Assembly: GCA_049296695.1 (NCBI GenBank)
Contig: JBAQSX010000156.1
Span: 1-33,520, forward strand
DNA length: 33,520 nt
Reading direction: 5' to 3'
Source: UBA10906 sp049296695
GTDB taxonomy: Bacteria > Pseudomonadota > Gammaproteobacteria > Methylococcales > Methylomonadaceae
The notes beneath the pieces were generated by a model. The model saw only the letters and a list, made by a program, of their open reading frames with translations, was not told the origin of the DNA and ran no database searches. How positions within the stretch are numbered: position 1 is the first letter of the stretch; every line of letters starts with the position of its first letter. The position numbers and the translations under genes were made by a program. Below, one piece after another: positions 23,743-32,206 of this stretch.

Positions 23743-24663
23743 ATGAGCTGGTTTGAAAAATTACGTCCCACCATTCGCACTGAAGCCACTATTAAAAAAA
23801 ATAGTGTGCCTGAGGGTTTGTGGAATAAATGTCCTAATTGTAATGCGATTTTATATAACAGCGAATTAGAAAAAAACTACAGTGTCTGCCCTAAGTGTGA
23901 ACATCACATGCGGATTTCAGCGCGTACTCGCTTGAATTTATTTTTAGATGAAGGCGTTCGTGAAGAAATTGGCAAAAACATCAAGCCCACTGACCCGCTG
24001 AAATTCAAAGACAGCAAAAAATACAAAGACCGTATCGTTGCCGCGCAAAAACAAAGCAAAGAAACCGATGCGTTAGTGGTGATGAAAGGTTCGGTCAAAG
24101 GTGTTGAGGTAGTCGTTGCCGCTTTTGATTTTAATTTTATGGGCGGCTCGATGGGTTCGGTTGTCGGTGAGCGATTTGTACGCGGCGTGAACAAAAGCTT
24201 AGAGCTGGGTCTACCGTTTATCGTATTCACTGCCAGCGGCGGCGCGAGAATGCAGGAATCGCTGTTTTCATTATTTCAAATGAGCAAAACCAGCGCGGCT
24301 TTAACTAAACTAGCGCAAGCAGGTCTGCCTTATATTTCTTTTATGACCGACCCTACAATGGGCGGCGTATCGGCAAGTTTGGCAATGCTAGGCGATATTA
24401 ACGTGGCAGAACCCAATGCCTTAATTGGTTTTGCAGGGCCACGCGTGATTGAGCAAACCGTGCGTGAAAAACTACCCGAAGGCTTTCAACGCAGTGAGTT
24501 TTTACAAGAACACGGCGCGATTGACATGATTGTGGATAGACGCGATATGCGCGACAAAATGGCAAGTGTACTCACCATGCTTATGGCAAGTAAAAAAACA
24601 GTTCAAGCCAGCCCCGCTAGCCTTGAAAACACCCAAACTGCCAGCGAAGAGCCAGCCGTCTGA
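23743..24663 (+). CDS. accD: Acetyl-CoA carboxylase carboxyltransferase subunit beta
   Basis: A 306-residue protein. The N-terminal zinc ribbon has Cys30, Cys33, Cys49 and Cys52; the crotonase-fold carboxyltransferase core contains the G-G-S-M-G-S-V-V-G-E and A-S-G-G-A-R-M-Q-E motifs. It transfers carboxyl from biotin to acetyl-CoA with AccA in fatty acid synthesis. SD GGAG before the ATG. Position between trpA and folC is common in gammaproteobacteria. The last 20 residues are a polar tail. Confidence 0.97.
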   Translation: MSWFEKLRPTIRTEATIKKNSVPEGLWNKCPNCNAILYNSELEKNYSVCPKCEHHMRISARTRLNLFLDEGVREEIGKNIKPTDPLKFKDSKKYKDRIVAAQKQSKETDALVVMKGSVKGVEVVVAAFDFNFMGGSMGSVVGERFVRGVNKSLELGLPFIVFTASGGARMQESLFSLFQMSKTSAALTKLAQAGLPYISFMTDPTMGGVSASLAMLGDINVAEPNALIGFAGPRVIEQTVREKLPEGFQRSEFLQEHGAIDMIVDRRDMRDKMASVLTMLMASKKTVQASPASLENTQTASEEPAV

Positions 24664-24726
24664 GATGAGAGTCATTTATAACACGGCGTTACTGCTCACT
24701 AAAGCATCGTTAGCGACTCACTAACG

Positions 24727-26001
24727 ATGGTATTTCATTCTCTTTCTGCTTGGCTCGCATGGCAAGAAACCTTGCATCCACTCGCTATTGATTTAGGTTT
24801 AGAACGCGTGGCTAGCGTGTTTTGCGCTTTGCAACCCCATTATCAAAAACCACTAACCATTACGGTGGCGGGGACAAATGGCAAAGGCTCGTGCATTGCT
24901 TTATTAGAAGCCATGTATCGGGCGCAAGGCTACAAGGTAGGCGCGTATTCTTCACCTAATATCATCAAATACAATGAACGCATCAAAATCGATGGGCAAC
25001 CTGCCAGTGATGAACTTATCTGCGGAGCATTTGAACGCATTGAAGCGGTACGCCATAACACTTCTTTGAGTTATTTTGAATTCGGCACATTAGCGGCTTT
25101 AGATTTATTTGCACGGGCGCGAGTTGACATTCAATTATTAGAAGTGGGTATGGGCGGACGTTTGGATGCGGTCAATATTGTCGATGCCAATGTGGCGTTA
25201 ATTAGTAGTATAGGCATAGACCATGTTGAATGGCTGGGTAATACCCGTGAGGCGATTGCTAAAGAAAAGGCAGGTGTTTTTCGCGCTCACGCGCCAGCGG
25301 TGATTGGTGATGCACGTCCGCCGCAATCTTTATTAGACTGCGCCGCTGAAAAACAAGCTCTGTTGCATTGCATAAGCAAAAACTTCAGCTATCACAAGGA
25401 TAAGGATTCGTGGACGTGGCGCAGTGAAAATTTACACTTTGAACAATTACCCAAGCCCACGCTCAAAGGTGAACATCAATACCGTAACGCTTCGGCGGTG
25501 ATTTGTGCCGTGACTTTGCTATCTGAGCAGTTGCCCATCTCTGAGCAAGCCATACGCTACGGTCTGAGTCATACCCAATTATTAGGACGCTTTCAACTCA
25601 TTGAAAATCAAGCTGATGTGCCTGTATTATTAGACGTGGGACACAATCCTGAAGCCGTTAAAACCTTAGTCGATTATTTAAATAATACCTTTCCCAACAA
25701 ACGCATCCATGCCGTGTTTGCCATGATGAAAGATAAAGACATTAGCGCGGTATTAAAACTCATGCAGCCTATTGTGCATCATTGGTTTATCGCCCCGCTA
25801 GCCAATCCTAGAGCAGCCAATGAAAGTTTGATGCGCGAAATATTCACCCAAAATGGCATGAATAACCTATCTTTTGGCTATACTTGTTTTAAGCAAGCAT
25901 TTGATGCGGCAAAAAATCAAGCGCGACGTGGTGATTTATTACTGGTTTTTGGGTCTTTCTTTTTAGTGTCTGATTGTCTAGTCGAATTTGAGAAAAAGTG
26001 A
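24727..26001 (+). CDS. folC: Dihydrofolate synthase / folylpolyglutamate synthase
   Basis: A 424-residue Mur-ligase-family enzyme that adds glutamate to dihydropteroate and to tetrahydrofolates. The ATP loop G-T-N-G-K-G-S is at 49-55, followed by the folate-binding Y-S-S-P-N-I-I-K-Y-N-E-R-I stretch and the substrate-binding G-M-G-G-R-L-D-A-V-N motif. The C-terminal domain has L-L-D-V-G-H-N-P-E-A. No good SD is seen at the ATG, but an earlier in-frame start is not evident. 63 nt after accD. Confidence 0.97.
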   Translation: MVFHSLSAWLAWQETLHPLAIDLGLERVASVFCALQPHYQKPLTITVAGTNGKGSCIALLEAMYRAQGYKVGAYSSPNIIKYNERIKIDGQPASDELICGAFERIEAVRHNTSLSYFEFGTLAALDLFARARVDIQLLEVGMGGRLDAVNIVDANVALISSIGIDHVEWLGNTREAIAKEKAGVFRAHAPAVIGDARPPQSLLDCAAEKQALLHCISKNFSYHKDKDSWTWRSENLHFEQLPKPTLKGEHQYRNASAVICAVTLLSEQLPISEQAIRYGLSHTQLLGRFQLIENQADVPVLLDVGHNPEAVKTLVDYLNNTFPNKRIHAVFAMMKDKDISAVLKLMQPIVHHWFIAPLANPRAANESLMREIFTQNGMNNLSFGYTCFKQAFDAAKNQARRGDLLLVFGSFFLVSDCLVEFEKK

Positions 26002-26008
26002 GGGTATT

Positions 26009-26782
26009 GTGGATTCCGAATTAAAACAACGTTTAATCGGTGCTGTGGTGGTCACTGCACTAGCAACCATTTTTATTCCTATGCTCTTTGATGATCCTGT
26101 TGATACTAGCGGTCAAGCAGTAAGTGAACTGAGTGTCCCTGCTATGCCTTCTAAGCCCAATACCAGCTCTGCCAATAAACTGCCCACTCGCGCTGAGCAA
26201 GTATTAAAAGCGCGTAATGGTAATTTACCCCCAGAGCCTGAGGCTGAAAAAGTAGTAGAAACCGAAGAAGAAACTGAATTACCCGTAGGTAATAAAGCCA
26301 TTGCCCTCGAAGACAATAATGAACAGCCTATTAGCAATGGAGCTGAAATTGCCGATGATCCCAATATCACGGATGAAGCTACGGCACTGGACACGGGTGT
26401 AGTCGATGAGGCGGCGCAACCCAATAAAGCACAGTCTAAAAACAAAGTCGCCGCCATTAAGCCTCAAGAAATCGCTAATGTAGATGAACCTGAGTCAGCC
26501 GAGCCTATAGTAGAAGAACCTACTATCAAAGGTGCAAAAAATCCTGATTTAACCCGCTGGGCCATTCAAGCAGGCACGTTTAGTCAAAAAGATAATGCGT
26601 ACAGCTTACAAGAAAGCCTACGCAAACAAGGCTTACCTGCCAGCGTGGAAGTCAGTAAAACCAGCAAAGGCACACCCTTGTATAAAATTAAAATTGGCCC
26701 TTCATTAGATAAAAAACGCGCCGCTGCCATGAAAGCCACTTTAGATAAACAAAACATTCACGCCATTTTAATTCCAGAATGA
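26009..26782 (+). CDS. dedD: DedD-like SPOR domain protein
   Basis: About 257 residues. A short cytoplasmic start, one membrane helix (about 7-27), a long acidic Pro/Glu-rich periplasmic linker and a C-terminal SPOR domain (about 184-257: W-A-I-Q-A-G-T-F-S-Q-K-D-N-A, then Y-K-I-K-I-G-P). SPOR domains bind denuded glycan at the division septum. I chose GTG at 26009 because the family begins M-D-x-x-L-K-Q-R-L-(I/V)-G-A and GAGGG lies just upstream; a TTG at 25988 would overlap folC and add seven atypical residues. The usual follower cvpA is absent. Confidence 0.88.
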   Translation: MDSELKQRLIGAVVVTALATIFIPMLFDDPVDTSGQAVSELSVPAMPSKPNTSSANKLPTRAEQVLKARNGNLPPEPEAEKVVETEEETELPVGNKAIALEDNNEQPISNGAEIADDPNITDEATALDTGVVDEAAQPNKAQSKNKVAAIKPQEIANVDEPESAEPIVEEPTIKGAKNPDLTRWAIQAGTFSQKDNAYSLQESLRKQGLPASVEVSKTSKGTPLYKIKIGPSLDKKRAAAMKATLDKQNIHAILIPE

Positions 26783-26830
26783 GTAGTGTTTTAACTACTT
26801 ACTTTAACTTATTGATTAAAAATAAAAACA

Positions 26831-26880
26831 ACCACCTAAAAGCACGAAGCTTTTCGTGACCTAAAGTGGTTTTTTATTTT
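26831..26880 (+). terminator. Rho-independent terminator after dedD
   Basis: The inner stem CACGAA-GCTT-TTCGTG and an outer ACCAC/GTGGT pairing precede TTTTTTATTTT. It separates purF from the trp-accD-folC-dedD operon, so purF needs its own promoter in 26881-26940. Confidence 0.85.
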
Positions 26881-26940
26881 GCATAATGTATTCATCAAAT
26901 AACCCCTTATTTTGACTTTTTCACTATCGGATTAAAAACC

Positions 26941-28437
26941 ATGTGTGGTATTGCTGCTATCGTTTCACATCAAGCTGTGAATCAAGAACTTTATGACGCT
27001 TTGACGGTGTTGCAACACCGAGGACAAGACGCGGCGGGTATTGTCACTTGCGAAAATGGACGCTTACATTTGCGTAAAGACAACGGTCTAACCCGCGATG
27101 TCTTTAGCACCGAACAAATGATGAAATTACGCGGTAATATGGGTATTGCCCACGTCCGTTATCCTACCGCAGGTTGCAACAGCTCCGCTGAGGCGCAACC
27201 TTTTTATGTCAACTCACCGTTTGGCTTAACCTTAGCTCATAACGGCAATCTAACCAATACCGAAGAGCTAAAACAAGCCCTGTTTGACGAAGACCAACGT
27301 CATATCAATACTAATTCCGATTCAGAAGTGTTGCTTAACGTGTTTGCCCACGAACTGCAAACTCTACATAAACGTAATCTAACCGTTACCGATGTGTTTA
27401 ATGCGGTGGCAGGTGTGCATCGGCGTTGTCGCGGCGCGTATGCGGTAGTCGTTATGATTACAGGTTTTGGTATCTTAGGTTTTAGAGATCCTAACGGCAT
27501 ACGTCCTATTGTTTTTGGTAAACGTGACAGTGAGCAAGGCACAGAATTCATGATTGCCTCTGAAAGTGTTGCCTTAGACGTATTAGGTTTTGAGCGCATT
27601 CGTGACCTAGCTCCCGGTGAGGCAGTATTCATCGAACAAACAGGCGAACTGCATACTCAGCAATGTGCCGAAAAAACCCTGCATTGCCCCTGTATTTTTG
27701 AATATGTCTACTTTGCCCGTCCTGATTCGATTATCGATGATATTTCAGTCTACAAAGCGCGGTTACGCATGGGTGATAAATTAGCCCAAAAAGTCTTGCG
27801 TGAATGGGGCGAACACGACATTGACGTGGTGATTCCCATCCCCGACACTAGCAGAACCGCCGCTTTGCAAATGGCAAATGTCTTAGGGGTAAAATTTAGC
27901 GAAGGCTTTATGAAAAACCGCTACATCGGCAGAACCTTCATTATGCCGGGGCAAAAAATGCGTGAAAAATCGGTGCGCCAAAAACTCAATGCCATCGGTT
28001 TAGAATTTAGAAACAAAAACGTTTTATTAGTGGATGATTCAGTGGTGCGCGGCACCACCTCAGCGCAAATCATTCAAATGGCAAGAGATGCTGGCGCGAA
28101 AAAAGTTTATTTTGCCTCAGCCGCGCCACCTGTGCGTTATCCTAATGTTTATGGCATAGATATGCCCGCCGCAAACGAGTTAATTGCCCATAATCGCACT
28201 GAAGAAGAGGTTTGCACAGCCATAGGCGCGGATAAATTAATTTACCAAGATTTAGATGACCTAATTGAAGCGGTCAGAAAAGGTAACCCCAGTATTACCC
28301 GCTTTGATACTTCGTGCTTTAGTAATGAATATATTACAGGTGATATTGACGAGGCTTATTTAGAACGCATTGAAACCTTACGCAATGATAATGCCCAAAG
28401 CCAATGTAATTCAGATGGTTTCATTATTGAAATGTAG
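26941..28437 (+). CDS. purF: Amidophosphoribosyltransferase
   Basis: A 498-residue enzyme for the first committed step of purine synthesis (PRPP plus glutamine to phosphoribosylamine). It starts M-C-G-I, so Cys2 becomes the N-terminal glutaminase nucleophile with no propeptide, as in the E. coli type. The N-terminal Ntn domain has H-V-R-Y-P-T-A-G and the S-H/L-A-H-N-G-N-L motif; the PRPP loop V-L-L-V-D-D-S-V-V-R-G-T is at 361-372. The start is fixed by Cys2, though no SD is obvious. Confidence 0.97.
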   Translation: MCGIAAIVSHQAVNQELYDALTVLQHRGQDAAGIVTCENGRLHLRKDNGLTRDVFSTEQMMKLRGNMGIAHVRYPTAGCNSSAEAQPFYVNSPFGLTLAHNGNLTNTEELKQALFDEDQRHINTNSDSEVLLNVFAHELQTLHKRNLTVTDVFNAVAGVHRRCRGAYAVVVMITGFGILGFRDPNGIRPIVFGKRDSEQGTEFMIASESVALDVLGFERIRDLAPGEAVFIEQTGELHTQQCAEKTLHCPCIFEYVYFARPDSIIDDISVYKARLRMGDKLAQKVLREWGEHDIDVVIPIPDTSRTAALQMANVLGVKFSEGFMKNRYIGRTFIMPGQKMREKSVRQKLNAIGLEFRNKNVLLVDDSVVRGTTSAQIIQMARDAGAKKVYFASAAPPVRYPNVYGIDMPAANELIAHNRTEEEVCTAIGADKLIYQDLDDLIEAVRKGNPSITRFDTSCFSNEYITGDIDEAYLERIETLRNDNAQSQCNSDGFIIEM

Positions 28438-28532
28438 CCATTAATAATAACCCTAATAGATTTTAAACAAACTTAGCTGTCATGCTGATGCAATAAAACA
28501 AAATTATGCTTGATTAGACATCTACCCTTCTA

Positions 28533-30299
28533 GTGAGCAATCCAATGTCTAATTTGCATAAAGAGCTACTTAGTATCATTGATGGCAAAAAAATAACTCC
28601 TTATTTTCAACCGATTATTTCTTTAAGCCAAAAAAAAATCATCGGTTATCATGCCTTAATTCGAGGCCCTTTTAATAGTCCACTGGGCAATGTTTCTAAT
28701 CTATTTAATACCGCTAAACAATTTAATCTGACTCATAAACTCGAATGGCTTTGCCAAGAAATAATTCTACAAAGTTATACCCGCTTAGCTATTCGAGAAA
28801 AACTATTTATGACCATCAGTGCATCGCTATTAACCCAGCCTGATTTTGAACAAGCAATTAGCCTACAATTACTCGAAAAATTCAATATCCATGCGCATAG
28901 CATCGTCATTGAATTAAGCAATTATCAATTTAATGATGATAATGAACTACTGCTCAATAGCGCGTGGCATTGTAACAATAGAGGCTATGAAATTGCTTTA
29001 AATAACTTAGGTTCAACTTACAGTGGTTTAAAATTGTGGTCAGAATTATTACCCGACTATGTAAAACTTGATAAGCACTTTATTTGTGATATTGATGAAG
29101 ATATTATTAAATTTAATTTTGTGCGTGCTATTCAAGATATAGCCCGTTCTTTGCATTGCACTCTTATTGCAACAGGCATAAACACAGAAAGTGAATTAAA
29201 AACTATTGCAAAACTGGGTATAACACATGCACAAGGTAATTATATTGCAAAGCCTACACAACTTCCCATAGAAAACCTAGATACTAACTTATTTATTAGC
29301 GATAGTGCTGATAGCGAGTTAATTGAATTATTTAATAGCGGACAAGCGGTTGCACAGATTGCAAAATTAATTAGTCCTGTTTGTTCAGAAACTGCAATCA
29401 GTGAAGTAATGGCACGCTTTCAACGTAATACTGAACTTAGTATTCTACCTTTAGTCGATAATAATATCGCTGTAGGCATTATTTTTCGGGATTTATTTTT
29501 GTCGCGCTTATTTTCGAGTCGTTATGGTTTAGAACTCTATGGCAAAAAACCCATAAAACTATTTATCGATAAAATCCCCTTAACAGTTGAAGATAATTGT
29601 TCAATTCAAGCAGTCAGTAAAAAACTGACTGCTACTATGCGTAACGATACCGCCTTTATTATTAGTCATCATGGTAACTATGCAGGTATTGGTTTAGTGA
29701 TGGATTTACTTAAAGAAATCACTAAACAACAAATTGATAGTGCCAAACATGCCAATCCATTAACCCTATTACCGGGTAGTGTTCCTATTAATGAACAAAT
29801 GAATCGTTTAATTGCTAACAAAACTCCCTTTAGTGTCGCTTATTTTGATTTAGATAATTTTAAACCTTTTAATGATGTTTATGGTTATAATGCAGGTGAT
29901 AATATTATCAAAGCAGTGGCAAATACATTAATGCAATTAATTCCAACTAATAAAGGACAAGTGGGACATATTGGCGGGGATGATTTTATTGTGATTTTTA
30001 CTTGCCAAGATTGGCTATTTTGTTGCAAGAAAGTATTAAAAACCTTTAAAAATCTAGTGCCTAGTTATTATAAAGAAAGAGATGTTAAAGCGGGTGGCAT
30101 TCATACTGAAAACCGTTCAGGGCAAAAATGTTTTTATCCTTTAATCAGTTTATCGATAGGGATTGTTGATGAAATTGCCACTATACAATGCCAGTCGCAT
30201 GTTGAAATTTCGGATTTAGCCGCAGGAGCAAAAAAACAAGCTAAAAAAATTGATGGTAATAGTTTATTTATTAATAAACGTTATAAACAAACTGGCTAG
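28533..30299 (+). CDS. EAL-CBS-GGDEF protein with degenerate EAL domain
   Basis: A 588-residue cytoplasmic protein: EAL domain (about 20-250), a CBS pair (about 260-395) and a GGDEF domain (about 400-585). The EAL domain is predicted dead: the signature reads H-A-L (40-42), the metal-binding D-D-F-G is N-N-L-G, and the conserved A-E-G-V-E-T is A-T-G-I-N-T. The GGDEF domain keeps D-L-D-N-F-K (Asp439) and reads G-G-D-D-F (481-485), so diguanylate cyclase activity is possible but not certain. CBS domains usually bind adenine nucleotides and could regulate it. The start is GTG at 28533 or ATG at 28545; neither has an SD. Stands alone. Confidence 0.9.
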   Translation: MSNPMSNLHKELLSIIDGKKITPYFQPIISLSQKKIIGYHALIRGPFNSPLGNVSNLFNTAKQFNLTHKLEWLCQEIILQSYTRLAIREKLFMTISASLLTQPDFEQAISLQLLEKFNIHAHSIVIELSNYQFNDDNELLLNSAWHCNNRGYEIALNNLGSTYSGLKLWSELLPDYVKLDKHFICDIDEDIIKFNFVRAIQDIARSLHCTLIATGINTESELKTIAKLGITHAQGNYIAKPTQLPIENLDTNLFISDSADSELIELFNSGQAVAQIAKLISPVCSETAISEVMARFQRNTELSILPLVDNNIAVGIIFRDLFLSRLFSSRYGLELYGKKPIKLFIDKIPLTVEDNCSIQAVSKKLTATMRNDTAFIISHHGNYAGIGLVMDLLKEITKQQIDSAKHANPLTLLPGSVPINEQMNRLIANKTPFSVAYFDLDNFKPFNDVYGYNAGDNIIKAVANTLMQLIPTNKGQVGHIGGDDFIVIFTCQDWLFCCKKVLKTFKNLVPSYYKERDVKAGGIHTENRSGQKCFYPLISLSIGIVDEIATIQCQSHVEISDLAAGAKKQAKKIDGNSLFINKRYKQTG

Positions 30300-30300
30300 T

Positions 30301-30379
30301 TGTCAGAATCAGGATTTTTAAGATTAAAGGATTAACAGGATGTAATATCTTGCTAATCCTATAAATCCTGATTCTGACA
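30301..30379. repeat. Inverted repeat, family B, second copy
   Basis: TGTCAGAATCAGGATTT and AAATCCTGATTCTGACA are perfect outer arms; the inner arms are less well matched. Same family as 11312-11382. It begins 2 nt after the stop of the EAL-GGDEF gene and lies just before MITE copy 2. Confidence 0.8.
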
Positions 30380-30392
30380 GATATAAATTAAC

Positions 30393-30506
30393 GGTAGTGC
30401 TTCAAAAGAGTAGGTTTTAACAAAACGCTCTTTTAGTTGGAGTTCAAACCTAGGTTTGAATTCCGATTGTTTGATATTAACTAGCCCACTTTTTTGATGC
30501 ACTACC
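30393..30506. mobile_element. MITE, copy 2 (IS1-like ends, perfect target duplication)
   Basis: A 114-bp element. The left end is GGTAGTGCTTCAAAAGAGTA and the right end, read in reverse, is GGTAGTGCATCAAAAAAGTG. A near-perfect 26-bp palindrome around CAAACCTAGGTTTG is in the centre (30439-30464). The 8-bp AAATTAAC flanks it directly on both sides (30385-30392 and 30507-30514), a perfect target-site duplication. The inserted sequence matches the copy at 11124-11229 closely. No coding capacity, so movement would need a transposase elsewhere. Confidence 0.92.
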
Positions 30507-30522
30507 AAATTAACTAATACTA

Positions 30523-30553
30523 CGACTGGCAGTCCTTAAAGGACTGCCAGTCG
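30523..30553. terminator. Perfect hairpin between convergent genes
   Basis: CGACTGGCAGTCCTT pairs exactly with AAGGACTGCCAGTCG, a 15-bp stem with almost no loop. It lies between the convergent EAL-GGDEF and DUF2252 genes, 16 nt from the stop of the latter. There is no T run on either side, so it may be an mRNA 3'-end structure rather than a true intrinsic terminator. Confidence 0.6.
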
Positions 30554-30568
30554 TGTAACTAACTAATA

Positions 30569-31966
30569 TTAATATAACACCGCGCCACTGTTTTTAGCCG
30601 CAATAAAATCCGCATAATCTTGTTTGACTTGCGCGGTATAATTTAGGGCGTAATTTAAGGTTTCGGTTTTTAAACCTGAAACATCACCATTAATCACATC
30701 GGTAATTTCTTTATCGATGCTATAAGTAATTAAGGTGGCATCATAATCTTTATCAGCTAAAGCATGATTTTTAGCGACAATTTTACCCATGTATTTAATA
30801 GCATCATTAAATTTTGTATACGTTGTCAACAGCGTATAATCAAAATCTTCTTGATAAGGCGAGCGTTCACGAATAAAAAACGGTAAGCTATTCATAGTAG
30901 TATAGCCTGCAAAAATATCAGTATTACTGAGCATGGCTTTCATGCTTTTAGTGGCTCTGATACTATTATCATTATTATAAGCTGAGGTGGGCATATTATT
31001 AGGCGCGGCAATAGAAACGGCACTAGTAGTCTCTTGTTTCATTTCCAAAATAACATCGTCAGTAGTATCAGAACTACTATCACCTGCAATTAATAAATAA
31101 TAACGATAACGCCCCAAACTACCCGTGCCAGAACCTAAACGCAAAGCGGCATCTTTTAATTCATAATAACCATTGCTTTTACGTTTAGAACTGGGAATTG
31201 AATTAATGTACGCGCTCATGGCATTATTTAACGCGTTAAAAGTGGCACTATCAACAGGTTGCAATGAATTAGCAATACTTTGAAAATAACGATTACCCGA
31301 ACTGACTGTTGTATATTTAGCCAATAAATCAGAACGTTTTTTAGCGTCAGCTGTTTGAATAGTATCTTTAACCACACCATTGGTATTTGTAGTATCTAAA
31401 CGGTAATTCAATTCAGTATCAACGCCTTTAAAAGCGGCAATTTGCGTAGCGTAACTATCAATAAAGTTTTTAACTAAAGTTGAGCGGTCGGTGCTATTAA
31501 TACCATTTTCTTCGCTAGCGAGTAAAATAGCCACTGCCATACGGCGTAAATCCCAAGTATATGAACCCCAATAACCCTCATCGAAATCATTAGTATCAAA
31601 TACCGCATTACCATTTGAATCACGCAAACCGCCCATGTTTTGCATGTGCATATCGCCTTCTAACCAAGTGCTATTAGTAGCGGCATTGGTATAAACTGAG
31701 GCGGGTAATAAAGCATTTTTAATATCTTTATAATATAAATGCGCCGTACCACGATAAAAAGAAAAAGCGTTTAATGCCATTTTAGACATTTTGGTTGATA
31801 ATTCACCCGCTAAAACACTATTGGTATTAAAAGGGTGATTATAATTATAAATTTCTGTTACCAACCAAGACTGACGGCTACTTGCCGCTTGTACCTGTGT
31901 TGAAAACAAGCTTAAAGAAAAAGCCGACAAAACAAGACCTGTCGCCAATAATGAGCGTAGTTTCAT
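30569..31966 (-). CDS. Exported DUF2252 protein
   Basis: A 465-residue protein with a signal peptide (about 1-27, cleaved after V-Q-A). The body matches the DUF2252 layout: F-Y-R-G-T-A-H near 70, then G-D-M-H-M-Q-N-M-G, V-F-D-T-N-D-F-D-E and W-D-L-R-R-M-A-V-A-I. The H-x-N and D-F-D-E motifs recall kinase-like folds, but no activity is established for the family. Most DUF2252 proteins I know of are cytoplasmic, so export is of interest: no ATP is available in the periplasm. Transcribed alone, divergent from rhlE. Confidence 0.85.
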   Translation of the reverse strand: MKLRSLLATGLVLSAFSLSLFSTQVQAASSRQSWLVTEIYNYNHPFNTNSVLAGELSTKMSKMALNAFSFYRGTAHLYYKDIKNALLPASVYTNAATNSTWLEGDMHMQNMGGLRDSNGNAVFDTNDFDEGYWGSYTWDLRRMAVAILLASEENGINSTDRSTLVKNFIDSYATQIAAFKGVDTELNYRLDTTNTNGVVKDTIQTADAKKRSDLLAKYTTVSSGNRYFQSIANSLQPVDSATFNALNNAMSAYINSIPSSKRKSNGYYELKDAALRLGSGTGSLGRYRYYLLIAGDSSSDTTDDVILEMKQETTSAVSIAAPNNMPTSAYNNDNSIRATKSMKAMLSNTDIFAGYTTMNSLPFFIRERSPYQEDFDYTLLTTYTKFNDAIKYMGKIVAKNHALADKDYDATLITYSIDKEITDVINGDVSGLKTETLNYALNYTAQVKQDYADFIAAKNSGAVLY

Positions 31967-32106
31967 AGTAGTTCCTTTGTTATTATGTGAATGCTTAATA
32001 CAACAATGTATCAGCGCGATAATGATAATTAAGCTATGTGATTATATGATGACATTAATAACGCGCTTAACATTTAAAAGCTGACGCGGCTTTCATCTAA
32101 TTTTCC

Positions 32107-32167
32107 GCTATTATTGATTAAAAATAATAGCACTAAAAAAACAAAAATAAGCTTAATTAGGCTTATT
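32107..32167 (+). other. Two small hairpins upstream of the helicase gene
   Basis: GCTATTATT/AATAATAGC (32107-32131) and AATAAGC/GCTTATT (32146-32167, followed by CCTTTTT) lie in the 240-nt gap between the divergent DUF2252 and helicase genes. The second ends in a T-rich stretch and could be a leader hairpin in the helicase mRNA. The rest of 31967-32206 shows nothing else I can support. Confidence 0.35.
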
Positions 32168-32206
32168 CCTTTTTACCAGTAAAAATTTACTATCATCGAG
32201 AATATC

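Noticed and set aside
26113..26467. Overlapping minus-strand frames within the dedD-like gene
   Set aside because: Ala/Ser-rich antisense frames of the acidic linker; no start signal or family resemblance.
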